Origin: Carallia brachiata | Lineage: Eukaryota; Streptophyta; Magnoliopsida; Malpighiales; Rhizophoraceae | Length of the DNA stretch: 64,000 nucleotides | Reading direction: 5' to 3' | Assembly: GCA_021464245.1 (NCBI GenBank) | Contig: JADCRB010000013.1 | Span: 4,756,466-4,820,465, forward strand | Shown: positions 14,069-26,177 of the stretch, piece by piece | Layout of the letters: each line of letters begins with the position of its first letter | Position numbering within the stretch: position 1 is the stretch's first letter | The notes under the pieces: model-generated | Told to the model about the DNA's origin: nothing | The model's database searches: none | What the model saw: only the letters and a program-made list of their open reading frames with translations | Translations under genes and position numbers: made by a program

Positions 14069-17000
14069 TCAAAAATGTTTTCCTAGCTCGACCTTTTTCA
14101 TCATCCTAATTGTGTTGTGCAAAATCGAATCCACTATCCCAGCAACCTGAGACAAAAAGGAAAGTATATCGAAAAGAATGTTCATGGAAGGTTAGATTGA
14201 AACCCCACAAAAGTAAATACTGACCGTGAAAACACCCCCAATTATAGCGCAGACGTTAGTGATGAAATGCGAAAATGACTTCGGATTTTCTGTTATTAAA
14301 ACCTGATTTCAGAAATACAGACAAGAAAGTGTCAAACAGAAGCAGAATCAAAGTAGTGGAAGAATAGTCAGCAGTCCTGTTGGCAGGCAGAAGAACAAAA
14401 CAGGTCAGTTTTTTTTTTCTTTCTTTTTGTGATAAATAAAAAGTCAGAGTTTCTTCCTTAACCTGCATGGGAGAGAGCTCAAAATGAAACTTTGCAACCG
14501 GTATGTATACACTCTTTGCTACGCTGCTATGGGCTGTGTATTCATACTCCTCAATTAATTTATGTTCACCAGAAACTCTTCCTGTAACCACCTCTGTTTT
14601 AACAACTTGAAGATAATGTTCCATCTGCAAATAAAAATTAGAGCTTGTGTTATGGTTAAGCCTTAGTTACAGCTACTGTGATACATACAGATAACTTCTA
14701 TTCAGCATCGCTGGCTTAGCTGACATCACAACTAAATGCTTATTGCCAAGAATGCAGCAACACGATCGAATCTAATCAAAATAATATGGTCGCATGCAAG
14801 TGATGAACTTACAGTAACATTTGCATCTGCAGCTCGGTGATTGATAAAGGACCGGCCATTTAATCTGTCATGACTTCGACCGAGATAAGGAATCAATCGT
14901 TTTGCATCACTCATCGTCTTTGGTGAAACCTTCATACCAAATGAAAGATGGGATATGACATGCGACATGTTCATTTGCGAAGCATCAAATGAATGGGCTC
15001 CTGAACGAGCTGCAAAGATAAGGTTTCCTGGAACCTGCAGATCAGAGAGCTCATACCTTAAACTCAGGAACTGTCAAACAATGAAATAAGAGTAATAAAA
15101 ATCATTCCTTTGGGGCTCAACTTAAGGGTTCCTATGCAATATAAAAATCATTCCTTTGGGGCTCAACTTAAGGGTTCCTATGCAATATCATCGCCAAGGT
15201 ATCTTGAGGAAACAAGGATTTTGGAATATTGGTCTAAAATTTCAGCTGCTGATTCTATAATGCTAGATGTAAACTATTACAGAACATAAAAGAAACACAC
15301 TGGTTAAGACATAGAAATTTACGATCCTTAAGCCCATGTTACGATCCCATTGATTATCACATGCAACATGAAGTTCACCTTCTTCACACGCACATATCCT
15401 TCAATTCTGCACCCTCCAGTCAATGGCGCAGGTCTTTTCGCATTATCTGTTGGATTTTCATGAGCACCCTCCAGAGTTGACCTGTGAGATTCCATTGGAA
15501 TAGGTGCAACCAAACTCTCCATTGTCTACAAGGAATAACACTTCCAAATTAGCAGGTTGAGCTTCCACCAATTTTCAAGTGTGCAAATAATTCATACATA
15601 GACCAGACTTGCACCTACAAATAAACTAACTAGGAACAACACTTCCAAATTAGCGGGTTGAGCTTCCACCTATTTGCAAGTGTGCAAAGAATTCATGGAC
15701 AAGACTTGCACCCACAAATTAACTAGCTAAAATTTTGGAGCAAACTAGGAACAAAAGCAAGTTATTTATACCTTAACCAGGCTCTCTGTATCACGATCAC
15801 CATAATAAGATTCATGATCATGGTGTCCACGGTCATCCCTGTGATAGCCAAAAGTCAGATAACAAGGTTGAATAAGGAAAGCCATAATGGTAGATAAAAC
15901 ACACGATCTGATGGTCTCTAAACAAGAGACAAGCGTGAGGAAATTATAAAAAAAAAAAAAAAAAAAAAAACTCATTTCAATCAATTCGCGTAAGGAGAGG
16001 ATTTTACTAACTTGATGTCGCTTCCTTTACGAAAAATACGAATTGACGGATATCCTTGAATGTGATGCCTGAAAACTCATGATAAAATATCTGTCAATAA
16101 AAATTAAACAGCAGTAGAACTCACAAAGCTACAATGTCAGAAAACGAGAAGAAATCAGGTTCCTCTATTTTGTAGAAAAGCTTGAGGGCAACAAAAACTA
16201 ACAACATGAATGAGCACACAGACACAAACAGGATAATGAATCATAATATACCAACCCATAAAAGTGGGAACACCATTATATACATAATCAACTATCAAAA
16301 TTAAAGTACTTTCTTGCACGTGTAAAGGCATGTTTTCAGTCCAATAGAATATCGACTTCGTTAGTGAGAAAATATTATCTAGAAAGTACCTCCTGCACAA
16401 TTCACCTTCTTCAGTACAATCAACTTTTCCCAAGAGAATGCGCCCATCTATTTCTGGATCATATCTATCAGAAAATGAGACATAAGAGGATTATAATAGC
16501 ATAATGCAAAATTAAATACATTCAATCTATCTTAAAAAAAAAAAAGACAAAATAAGCTAGTAGAATATTAAGAAGAAAAACAAAGAGTTGCAACAAAAGT
16601 ACCTCTCCTTTATAATTTTAGCTGTCTTTTCCCAAGAAGGTTTCTGCAAGAGGAAAGACAATTAGTAATGTACATTTAATGGGAAACAACTCGTAAGTTC
16701 ACTACATGATATTCTGTGATTTCTTTACTAAAAGCCAGCAACTGTTCAGCTACCGGACCAAAAAAACAAAAAGGTTTGAAATGCTCAAATGATTTATGTA
16801 CACTTACACTCAAAACGAGGGGGAATCAACGAATCAAATGCAAACTCAACTAGCTTCAAAAAGAAATTTTTGACTGAAATGTCTGCTCAAAGATCATGCT
16901 AACTTCCTTAGTTGCAAAACGGCCATTGAGCCACAAAACCTAAGAGTACTCAGCCCCATGCAAGTGTCCTAGATACAAAATGGCCAGAAGTAGCAAACTG

Positions 17001-20000
17001 AATACTTGTTAAATTGGATGCCAACAGTTTCCCACAACATATGCTGATATCTGGAATAGCTTAAGATCAAAGATAACATAGTTTTGTGAAATGTTTTTAA
17101 GGCTCATTTGATGGATCTTAGACATAGAGAAGAAACAGTGAAACTAAAACCTTCACACATCAAAACAGTTACATGTCAAGCAAGACATAAAAATATCAAA
17201 GTGAGAGTTCTTATATCTGCAAAAGAAAAGTAATTGGCACAATTTTGAACTTTTCCAAAATGAGTTTTGGAGGGTGTTGTTGAATAGAGAAACAACTAGA
17301 TAATCCCTTCAAATGGAAATAGGAATGACTATGACTAAAAGGTACTGTGCTTATCATTGAAAATTTGTGAATTCTCTACGTTCAAACAATAGCACATTCA
17401 AGTATCATGAAGTAAAGATCACAAAAAAAAGTATAGATTTAATCATTCCAAAGCAAATTTCCACATAAACATGTTACTGGGTTCTTGTAAAAGTAATTGC
17501 AGCCACAACACTGAAGATGTCAAAACTCATAACAAAAGCAGAGCTTAATATTCTAATTTGAACACTCAGAGCCTTATCCAGGGTCAGAAAAGAATTACCA
17601 GGCGGTTACTCCAGTAGCACCAAGGAGCAAAAAAATTAACTACCAAGATTGGATACCTGAAAAAGAAGTTATGAACGGCTAAATGCAGGTATAACTACAA
17701 ACACCATATAACAAGAGAACCTTGTTAGCTCAAGAAAGAACAATAAATGGGTCACTCACTGATGGGAGTATTGGTCAAAATTACGAGCATTCAGAGATAC
17801 GGAACCTTCAACAGCTTCTTCATCAACATCATCCCCATGTTTGATGTAATGAGAAACAGGCCCTGAGTGGAACTCAGAGCCAGTGGGATTTAGATGATGA
17901 TCAATAGAGAATTTACGAATTGTTTTTGTTATATTCAACCTGTTCTGAAAACAAGACAGGAAATATCAGGCCAGTCCAGGTGACCGAAAATGATAGAGGA
18001 AAAATACAATACAGTCTGATTTTTCTCAAAGATCGTGCATATCAGTGGTGAACATGCATATGATGCCTCTCTCAAAACTTTACCTATAATGGATATGTAT
18101 ATGCATTTGTGGGTACGTGCGAGTGATGTGTGTGTACAACTGATCATGTAAACATAAGGCATCCCTAAAAGACACACCAATCTTAAAAAAGAGCATCAAG
18201 GCACACCATATGCAAACAAAAAAGTAAATAGAATCCAAATCCACTGTCATCACTAGTGAGCAACATTATATGTCAGAGAAAATCCAAACAGTAGAAGTAA
18301 ACAGAAAGGATAAAGCAACCATGTGCCCAATCTAGTTTATAATGCAAGTAAAACAACAATATGATAACCGTCTTCAAGTATTTTTACTCTCTCTCTCTCT
18401 CTCTAAACTAAATGAAAAAAGATGGCAGTACCAATCTTAGGTTCATTAGTGTTTCCATGACTGACTTTTAAGTCTTAAACCATAGAGCAGCTACTTCCCC
18501 TATTGAGCCTATTAAACATCTAAAAGCTATGAAAACATAACAATCATAATCTCTTAACTAATACAGTTCTCCGCAACCAACTCACTTGCTTTACATATAT
18601 ATAATAAAGAAGCCTTTTAAACAGTTATTGTTCTCCAAGAAAAAATTGGCAGATGTCACTCATCAAGTAACAAAAAAAACTTACAGTTCCCAACACATCG
18701 CTCACATCAACTGATGCAAATTCACATGAAAGGGCAGGAAAACTGCAATTCAATGCGACAAACTGTCAGTCAACCAGATTCCCATAAGAATAACACATGC
18801 AAATTCACAAGAAAGGGCAGGAGAACTGCAATGCAATGCAAAAAACTGTTAGTCAACCAGATTCCCATGGGAAAAAAATGATATTATCAGCAAGCATGTC
18901 CCAAATATGTCCATTTTTTATTCGGTCACAAGGCCTTGTGCTTGCAACTACGAAGTTTTAAATTGGAAAATCAAAGCTTGAGGACAGTTAAAACATGTAA
19001 CATTGCTAAATGTTAGAACAGTATCGAGATTTCCTTTTCTGAACACTATTTCAGCAGGGCCCAAAATAGACCCCCGTCGGTGTCGAGAAAGACAGCTGAG
19101 AGGGAAAGAAATAGCTTCAAAGCATCCAAGGAAGACTGCTAAGAAAACAGTTAAAACTAGGTCTACAATCATTATCAGGTTCATGGAAATTAAATCAGAT
19201 ATGGCACAGAACTGATTTTAGGTTTTTTTTTTTTTGTTTTAATCTTGTTTCATGTAACAGGGAAGGGAAATTTTCAGAGTAAAGTCAGAAACATCTTAAA
19301 TAGAAAGGCTAGTAGCCCATGATAGGCATAACAGCACAACAAGGTGGTAAAAAAAAAAAAAATGCATTGTTGTCAAGCCAGCAAGTTGAATATCAAACCT
19401 ACACTAGGACTTAGGCATTGTAGCTCCTAGCAAGAAATACGAGCACCAGCTTGACAACACTTTAGCTCTCTAGATCTTCTCACTGTATTGTGGATGCTAT
19501 GTGCAATTTAGTATGTCTATTACGAGCATTTAATCATTGCTCTTTAACTAAACAATATAAAACCAGGCCAAGGCAAGCATCAAAATCCACAATTTGAAAT
19601 CAGTGCCCTAACCCATTACTGATGCAGAATCCAGAAGAAATCTCAAATGCAAACGCAAATTAAATGCTGAACATTTAAAAGTAAGAAAGCTAAACATTTT
19701 AATTAAAATTTACCTGTTCTTTAATGGAAAAAATAGGAACTGCAACACTTTGATATATCAAAACTTGGGTTGCAATAAGGCATGTATAGAAAACAGTTAC
19801 CTGATATTGAAATCAATACGCAAGAAATCCCCATCAGAGCTGTTGTCAACGATTACAGATGTAGAGGTGCTGACAGCTAGATAATTACTCAGTTCCTGGA
19901 AAATGAATGCAGCAATTTCCACAAAGATATAACACAAGAAAACTGTAAGATGGCAAACAACAGCCATTACTACTAGATATAATCGAACCATACAGCACAA

Positions 20001-21156
20001 ACAACAACAAAAAAAAAAAAAAAAACAAATTATCCAAGACGCTGAAAAAAAAAAAAAAAAACTCTAAATAGAGCTTGGCCAAGGAAAAAGCTATCTACCA
20101 TTCCAAACAAAAACATCATGGAAAGGGCCGCTACAATGGATAACCCCGCGCCTGATAGTGATGCTTCAGTCAAATCCCTTGGAATTTTCCTGCAGATATG
20201 AAAATAATGAGCAACATGCACACACACTCTTCCCCAGTTTATCATTACCGCCAATTAATGAAAAATTATCATACACACACCAAATTCAAAATCCTAAAGA
20301 TAAGACATATCGCTAAAACCTGTGGCAAAAGCAAACAAATGAGCCATCTTACCAAAGGAATCGGCGAAAGTGGTTATACAAGACATCAATGAAACGATTG
20401 ATACGAACAAACTCATAGAGATTTAGGGCTGTGTCTATTACATTGATTAGCTAGAGAGCCAATTGTAAATATTTAATCTAAAATCTCGTTTTTCGATTGG
20501 CCCTGTCAGCTTGCTTCAACTTGTGAATGGATCATTTTCATCAATCTTAACAACATGAATGAATTAGTCAACATTTTAAGTACATAATTCCTCAAATCTC
20601 AGTTTTAACGCCAACTCAAGTGCATGGAGACCACCGCGGGAGAATTTCAAAGCAATTTAAGCTTAGCAAATTCAAAACGCTCAAGACTCCAGTCAAACAA
20701 CAAACACACCTAATCAACGAACGATCGATAAACAAAACGGCACCGTCCTCTCAACAACAAAAAAAAATTTGCAAGCAAAAACCAAAAAAAAGGAAAATCC
20801 AGGATGCAATGTCTCTAATTCGTGTAATAATAAAAAATAAAATTACTTCGGATTCACAATACAGATCCACAAAATATAAATATAAATAAACGAAAAAAAG
20901 CAAAAAAAAAAAAAAAAAAAAACTACAGTCCGAGATTCATATCAAAGTAATATATATCTCTGTGTGTGTGTGTGTGTGTGTGTGTGAACAAATCTCTGTG
21001 TCTCTAATCTACAACGTCTGATTTCTCAAACGCACGCAAACACAGAGACAGAGAGGTTGTTGTTAGAGCATCGAAGAAAAGAAGAAGAATGATGGAGAGA
21101 AAAAAGAGTGAAAACCTGTAGAAATCGACGGATTTCAGCTTGCTGGTAGAGATCAT
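14069..21156 (-). CDS. PDIL5-4: Protein disulfide isomerase-like 5-4 (ERGIC/Erv46-thioredoxin fusion)
   Basis: This is a membrane protein of the early secretory pathway that joins an Erv46/ERGIC cargo-receptor fold to a thioredoxin domain. Fifteen exons (minus): 21156-21116, 20189-20099, 19895-19801, 18742-18685, 17944-17760, 17656-17599, 16643-16603, 16464-16390, 16068-16012, 15838-15772, 15525-15379, 15034-14813, 14624-14463, 14302-14225 and 14146-14069. All introns are GT-AG, total 1455 nt (484 aa), close to the ~480 aa of Arabidopsis PDIL5-4. A membrane segment lies at about residues 27-44 and a second at about 443-468. The thioredoxin domain (about 140-260) has the active site APWCYWSNRL, C170 to S173, so the second cysteine of CxxC is serine. 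The loop proline P222 is kept (GYPSIRIF). The C-terminal Erv domain follows TGGCRIEGYVRVKK; the protein ends KKVELGKHF. The start ATG matches the family (MISTSKLKSVDFYR). Upstream in-frame codons have only GTG/CTG, no ATG. Confidence 0.96.
15095..15186. repeat. Perfect 46-bp tandem duplication in PDIL5-4 intron 11
   Basis: Two exact copies of a 46-bp unit lie back to back (15095-15140 and 15141-15186). Each begins ATAAAAATCATTCC and ends TTCCTATGCAAT. They lie in the intron between the exons at 15379-15525 and 14813-15034. With no differences between copies, the duplication is recent, or possibly an assembly artefact. Confidence 0.9.
15531..15732. repeat. Imperfect ~101-bp tandem duplication in PDIL5-4 intron 10
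   Basis: A unit starting AGGAA[TC]AACACTTCC at 15531 recurs at 15632 with a period of 101 bp. The shared words are TTAGC[AG]GGTTGAGCTTCC, CAAGTGTGCAAA and GACTTGCACC. The copies differ by scattered substitutions and small indels, so this duplication is older than the 46-bp one nearby. The first copy touches the acceptor region of the exon at 15379-15525. Confidence 0.85.
18387..18404. repeat. (CT)n microsatellite in PDIL5-4 intron
   Basis: A run of about nine CT repeats lies in the long intron between exons 4 and 5 of PDIL5-4. It may serve as, or mimic, a pyrimidine-rich tract, but no exon follows it. Confidence 0.8.
18714..18868. repeat. 83-bp duplication copying an acceptor site and 5' part of PDIL5-4 exon 4
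   Basis: Sequence 18714-18785 recurs at 18797-18868 with an offset of 83 bp. The first copy contains the first ~29 bases of exon 4 plus its 3' splice site. The second copy, upstream in the transcript, is a decoy: it keeps TTGCAG at the acceptor position and an exon-like start that would encode SSPALSCEFA instead of SFPALSCEFA, in the same frame. Reading on from the decoy reaches a TGA within about 25 codons and no clear donor is seen. The true exon is therefore 18685-18742. Confidence 0.85.
20961..20986. repeat. (TG)13 microsatellite
   Basis: Thirteen TG repeats lie in intron 1 of PDIL5-4, about 130 nt past the exon 1 donor. It is a perfect tract and likely length-variable between individuals. 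Confidence 0.95.
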
Positions 21157-24100
21157 GGCTTCTTCTTCTTCTTCTCCACTGACAGATTGGGCAGCGAGCG
21201 AGCGAGTCAGAGACACAGAGAGAGAAAGCGCGCTCGAATCCCAAGAAATGAGCGCACGATGGAAATGAGAAACAGAAACGCAGGCTCTCCGCAGCAGTTC
21301 GATTTTCGCTTCTTTTTCTAGATTATTTATTTATTTATTTATTTATATAATTCGTTCTATGCAGATTTAATTATGAAATATTTATTTATTAATTTTTATT
21401 TTAAAATTATTATAAAAAATATTTTGTAAAATAATAAATTTAATACTAATTTAAAAAAATAATTTGTCTCATATAATTTTTATACTAAATTTAACATATT
21501 GTGATTTTTAATAAACAGAATCTGAATATTTTAATGACATATTCTGAAGAATCAGTCTATTTTGATAACATAGAAATCATATACTTTAATTACATATGAT
21601 TCTACATTTTATGTAAATTTAATTTATAATTTATTTATTTAGTTATTGTTAATTTTTTTAAATTAATATATAAAAATATCTTATAGAGTAACAAATTAAA
21701 CATTTAATTTTAAAAAATAAAGATTTACCTTATAAATTTCTTTTATTAAATCTAACATATTATGATTTTCAATAAACGGAATTTGTATGTCTCAATAACA
21801 TATTCTTAAGAATCAGTCTGCTTTAATAACAAAATAATCATACACTTTAATATCTAATGACATATATAATTACTATATTATTGAAACAAACAAATTTTAT
21901 TAAGGAAAAATTATAGTATAGTAGATTTGTTTAAAAACTTACATAAGTACTTTTTAATGTTAATGTTAAATTCATTACTCTACACAAAATTAATGATTTT
22001 TTTAATAAATTATTCCTTTTTTCTACCTTTTTTTCACTTTCGAGTTAATTATATTTATGTGATTGATTTGGATTTAGACAATAAATTTTTTTTTATACTT
22101 TTTAATTTTGGCGATCTATATCTTAGAAAAATACTCCGTCCTTACACAAATTGTGTTTTAACAAGACTCAACGCATTTAATTCATGATGACGATGATTTT
22201 TAATGTTCTTTCAAGAAGAAGAGATCCAAACATTATTTTTTTTTATAGCAAAAAAATGAAGATGAATTATAAAATTAAAAAATACTTGTAAGCAAGCCAC
22301 CAAAATTAAAAATTGAAAAAAAATTAATATCTAAATCAAAATTACAGAAAATAAATACAAAACAAACAAATTACAAGAGTTTTAATTCATTTAACCGTTC
22401 TTTTTTGGTTTCATTTTCTCATATGGGGATCTGGTGAAGTGCGGACCAGCCTAGTGTAAAAATTGGTGGGGACTGTCCATTTCTTGGGTCAGCGCGTGTG
22501 GGGTCGGGTGCTGGACAGTGATATACCAGGTGAGATCTCGGTACCCACTCATATTGGGCCACGTGCCATTCGTTGATGCAAGAGACAAAATAAGGCCGAA
22601 TGTTACCAGCCGCCAATCTTACCGCGAGCAACCGAGTCCGAATTGGTTTTCCCCTCCCTCATTGTCCGCCGAACTTTTCTTTTAACAGTCCAAAAAATAA
22701 ATATATTATTATTATTATGTGAGTTATAGTATTTATAAATTAAATTTTTATTAATTTTAAGTAAATAATTTTAATTTGTTAATAAGCATTTGAACATTTG
22801 TAAAAGTGGAAAATGCTTCTAGATGTAACGATTAGAAGATTTAATTTAGTTTTCTATGTGATGTAAGAAAAAATATATACTTCTAAAATAGTTCCAAAAA
22901 AGAGTTAATACGCTCGATTGTCTTAAAGTTTATCGATTGAAAAATATTTATTAGACACGTTTTTGTTGGACTCACTTTATTTAATATTAAAGTAATGTTT
23001 TATTAATAAACAATGATACGATAATCAAGGATGCACGGAAACAAGCATTTTGATAAATTATTCGTGTCAAATACTTGTTAGATTCTAACAATGTACGGGC
23101 ACATGTTTAGCATGTCAAAAAATCACTTTTTAAAATTATATATTTCTATTAATGTGTCTTTTTTTGGGTAATTGTACATAAAGCATGTTATCAGAAGGGT
23201 GTATTTATGTAGTTGTGCTTTTCTAGATTATAAAAACTAATAAAAAAAAAATTTAAAGAACAAGCCTCCTAGTGCAATTTTTTTTTTTTAATAGTTTTCT
23301 CATGAAAACTTATCTATGAATTACCGTCTCCACAAAATAAAATATACTTTCCTTTTTTTTTTTAAGTGAGATTCAAGCTATTGAATAACTTTTTCGAAAA
23401 AACTTACCTCCTATAAATAGGCGTTAGCCCAAGTAATGGGAGTGTGTGTCCCTCACCACCCTAGACAGGATCGATATCCCCCTCTCTTATGTATGCCGAA
23501 AGGCTCCCTAGTGACCAAAAAGAAACTTACCTGCTAATTACCATCTCAATAAAAGAAAACATACTTTTATCGACAAAGATGTCGAGTTTTGTTCTATATG
23601 TTCAGAAGAGAAGTTTTCGGCCATCTACCGTACTTGGTCTACTCCTCCGAAATCCGGTGGTAAACAAAAAATTATTGCATGGTAAGCGAATCACCTAACC
23701 TACCGAATTTTTACGCCTCAATAATAGCTAAATCTCAAGTGACTTTAGGTTAATCGTGTTGCTTTGTTTTTTTTTTCCCTTTAATAGTAAACAATATGAA
23801 AGGAAGAATCACATTCTAAATTCCCATCAAAAAAGGACGTATTGATTAGACCATACAATAAGTTGAGTTTTTATATTAAATTTATCAAAGAGCAAATTCT
23901 ATAGTATTCAATAACAATTTGTTTGTTATACAAAGTAATGGAGAGAAAGAATCGGAGGGGATAGAAAGCACAAATACCCAAAAATTTTCCACCGTTTGGA
24001 ATGGTAAAGGGAAAGAAAACAAAAGAAAATAAAGTCAAAAAAGTACTAACGAAGAAGAAAGTAAGTTTCTCACCAAATTGGAGAGAAAGTGAGAGAAAAT

Positions 24101-26012
24101 TAAGTACAAATAGAGTTATAATTACAAAAATACGAAATTACCCCTAACCAACTGTACACTAGTTACTGGATAAGCATTTTATCTGTGTGGCCATCTGCAA
24201 CTTGGGTTAATTTTTTTTGTTCTTTCTCACTTGTCTAGTTTTAGTCAGCTTTAATTCTTTTATTTTAAGGTTTCCAAGCCCAAAATAAAAAAATGACTTA
24301 AATAATTAAATAATTTTTATATAAGGATAATAATATCATTTCATACAAATAGTATTGTTTATCTACTTTCTTCTAATTTTAATTTGTGGGTACAATTTTT
24401 TTTTTAAGAATAAGTGTTCACATATAAATTTTAATTTGACCGACAAAAGTATACAATTTTTTTATAACTATACAATAATTTGGTTTAGGGTATAATAGTC
24501 ATTTTCAATTAAAAATTTTTCTTCCTCTTCACTTTCTTCTCATATTCAAACAAATCATTATTTTCTTACTATTTTCTTTCCTTACATTTCTCTTATCACT
24601 CTAAACAATATAAGAAAAAATTAAATTCTCTTCATCTACTTTCTTTTTCATTATTTTCTTTCTCTTCATTTTCTCTCCCTAGCTCTTTTACACTCCAAAC
24701 ATAATGTAAAAGTCATCAATTTCTCCTCCATATTATGCAAAATTAGATGTACGTCTAATTCTATTAAACATTTTGACAAAAATTTGAATCTATAATCCCA
24801 TAATATGAATAAAATCTACTAATTATTAAACCACGATCGAGGGATGGTCTTTATTTCTTTCTTTGCAACGCTTTTCCTCCCAGTCATAAAAACAATGAGG
24901 CCTGGAAACAGACAAAGATATGCTTCGGATGTGAACTTCTTCTAAAGTATGTTGTTAGGTCATGGGCATTAGTTAGTGATTTTATAATCTTCTGACGAAA
25001 TACATATGTAAATGACTATATATAATTGCTTAGTTCACAATTATGTTTACAATTATGTACTAACTACCAGTCACATATTCCTTTTTACATCAGACAAATC
25101 AAAAACAAAGCAATAAAATCAGTTGTCAAAACAAATTAATCTCTATGAAAGAGCGAACCATTTTTAAGTAAGTGGTCTGAAAACTACATAGCTAGTAGTA
25201 GTTGGGACACTCTTGGTGAAACGTCTTAATTCCGTATTCGAATTATAATCATTCTATTATCCTTTCGCACTCAATGATCCCCCATATAGCCCCAAAAAAT
25301 AAAAGTAATTGTATTAGAAAGTAAAAATTGCAGTTTCCCCACGTTCCTTCCCTTCTTTATCTCTTTCTTTCCAATTTTATTTGTCATAAACATTCTTTTT
25401 TGTATTACTTCCTCTAATTATTCTAATTCTGTTTTCCCTAATTACTTGTTGCATTGATGTTAACTTTAGTTAAATAAGGAAATACGGTGAAAAAAACAGA
25501 CAATACATCCAACAAACTTTGTGTTTGTTTTAAGTATGAGAAAAGCATAAAAAATAAAACTCAAATTTCAATGCACCTTTTTGTTGTTTGGTGGAAAGGA
25601 ATTAAAAAAATAAAAAGCTGGTGGTGTGTTAGAGAAAACAGTTAAAAACTATTTGGAGAAAAAAAAAAACAAATTTAAGAATAATTACTAAAATAGTTCC
25701 AATTTATTAATTAGTTGTAAGGATATTATTGTAATTTCAACCCATTATTCAATTATTTGTAGGGACATTTTTGTGATTTCATTTATACATTTTATTTCTC
25801 ATTATTTTCTCATACAATCTAAATATAAAATTTTATTTTTTCATTTTCTCACAAGTTATTTTCTTATAATTTTTTTCTTATAATTTTTTTTCTCGTCAAA
25901 ATCTTACAATCCAAGCACACAGTAAAAATATTTGAAAAAAAGAAAAACCGAAAAGCGAGGTCAAATCGAAAAAAAAAAACTGAAATCTGTTAAAAATTGA
26001 TCCAAAACAGAA
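21157..26012. other. Intergenic region between divergent PDIL5-4 and ETFA
   Basis: This region holds the upstream sequences of two genes transcribed away from each other. Next to 21157 is the purine/pyrimidine-rich 5' leader of PDIL5-4. From 21300 to 22400 the sequence is very AT-rich. A GC-richer island lies at about 22410-22680 and contains the ERSE-II match listed separately. From 23270 to 23700 there are diverged internal repeats (AACTTA[TC]CT...AATTACC at about 23309 and 23521) and a TATA-like CCTATAAATAGG at 23411, suggesting an old LTR fragment. From 23880 to 25930 the sequence has purine-rich blocks followed by mirror-image pyrimidine-rich blocks, as in decayed fold-back elements. I see no supported gene. 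Confidence 0.5.
22553..22563 (+). promoter_or_regulatory. ERSE-II-like element (ATTGG-N-CCACG) with overlapping G-box
   Basis: The sequence ATTGGGCCACG matches the ER-stress response element II consensus ATTGG-N-CCACG exactly. Its 3' part extends to CCACGTG, a G-box. It lies in a GC-richer island about 1.4 kb upstream of the PDIL5-4 start. PDI-family genes are commonly induced by the unfolded protein response, so the site is in a sensible neighbourhood. The distance is long for a plant promoter element, unless the transcript starts far upstream. Confidence 0.4.
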
Positions 26013-26037
26013 GGCCCAAGCCCAATACCTTTGGGCC
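26013..26037 (+). promoter_or_regulatory. Cluster of three site II (TGGGCY) elements upstream of ETFA
   Basis: Three site II motifs lie within 25 bp: GGCCCA at 26013-26018, AGCCCA at 26019-26024 (both read TGGGCY on the minus strand) and TGGGCC at 26032-26037. They are about 140-165 bp before the ETFA start codon. Clustered site II elements, bound by TCP factors, are typical of plant nuclear genes for mitochondrial and ribosomal proteins, which fits ETFA. Confidence 0.6.
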
Positions 26038-26177
26038 TCATACTATCACTCTCTCCACATTTTCCCCTCGTCCAACGCGAATGGCACAAAGCGACGTCGT
26101 TCATAGTCGTCGTCCTCACAAATTCAAATTCCAGAAGACGAAGAAAGAAGCAAAGCAACTCAATCAAAGAACTGAAA

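Noticed and set aside
21157..21244. Apparent upstream starts of PDIL5-4 giving an N-terminal extension
   Set aside because: The candidate start codons are TTG and GTG, not ATG. The family start (MISTSK) at 21156 is the first ATG.
22419..22631. Minus-strand 70-codon frame in the GC-rich island
   Set aside because: The open frame is explained by GC richness. The region looks regulatory, with no protein similarity.
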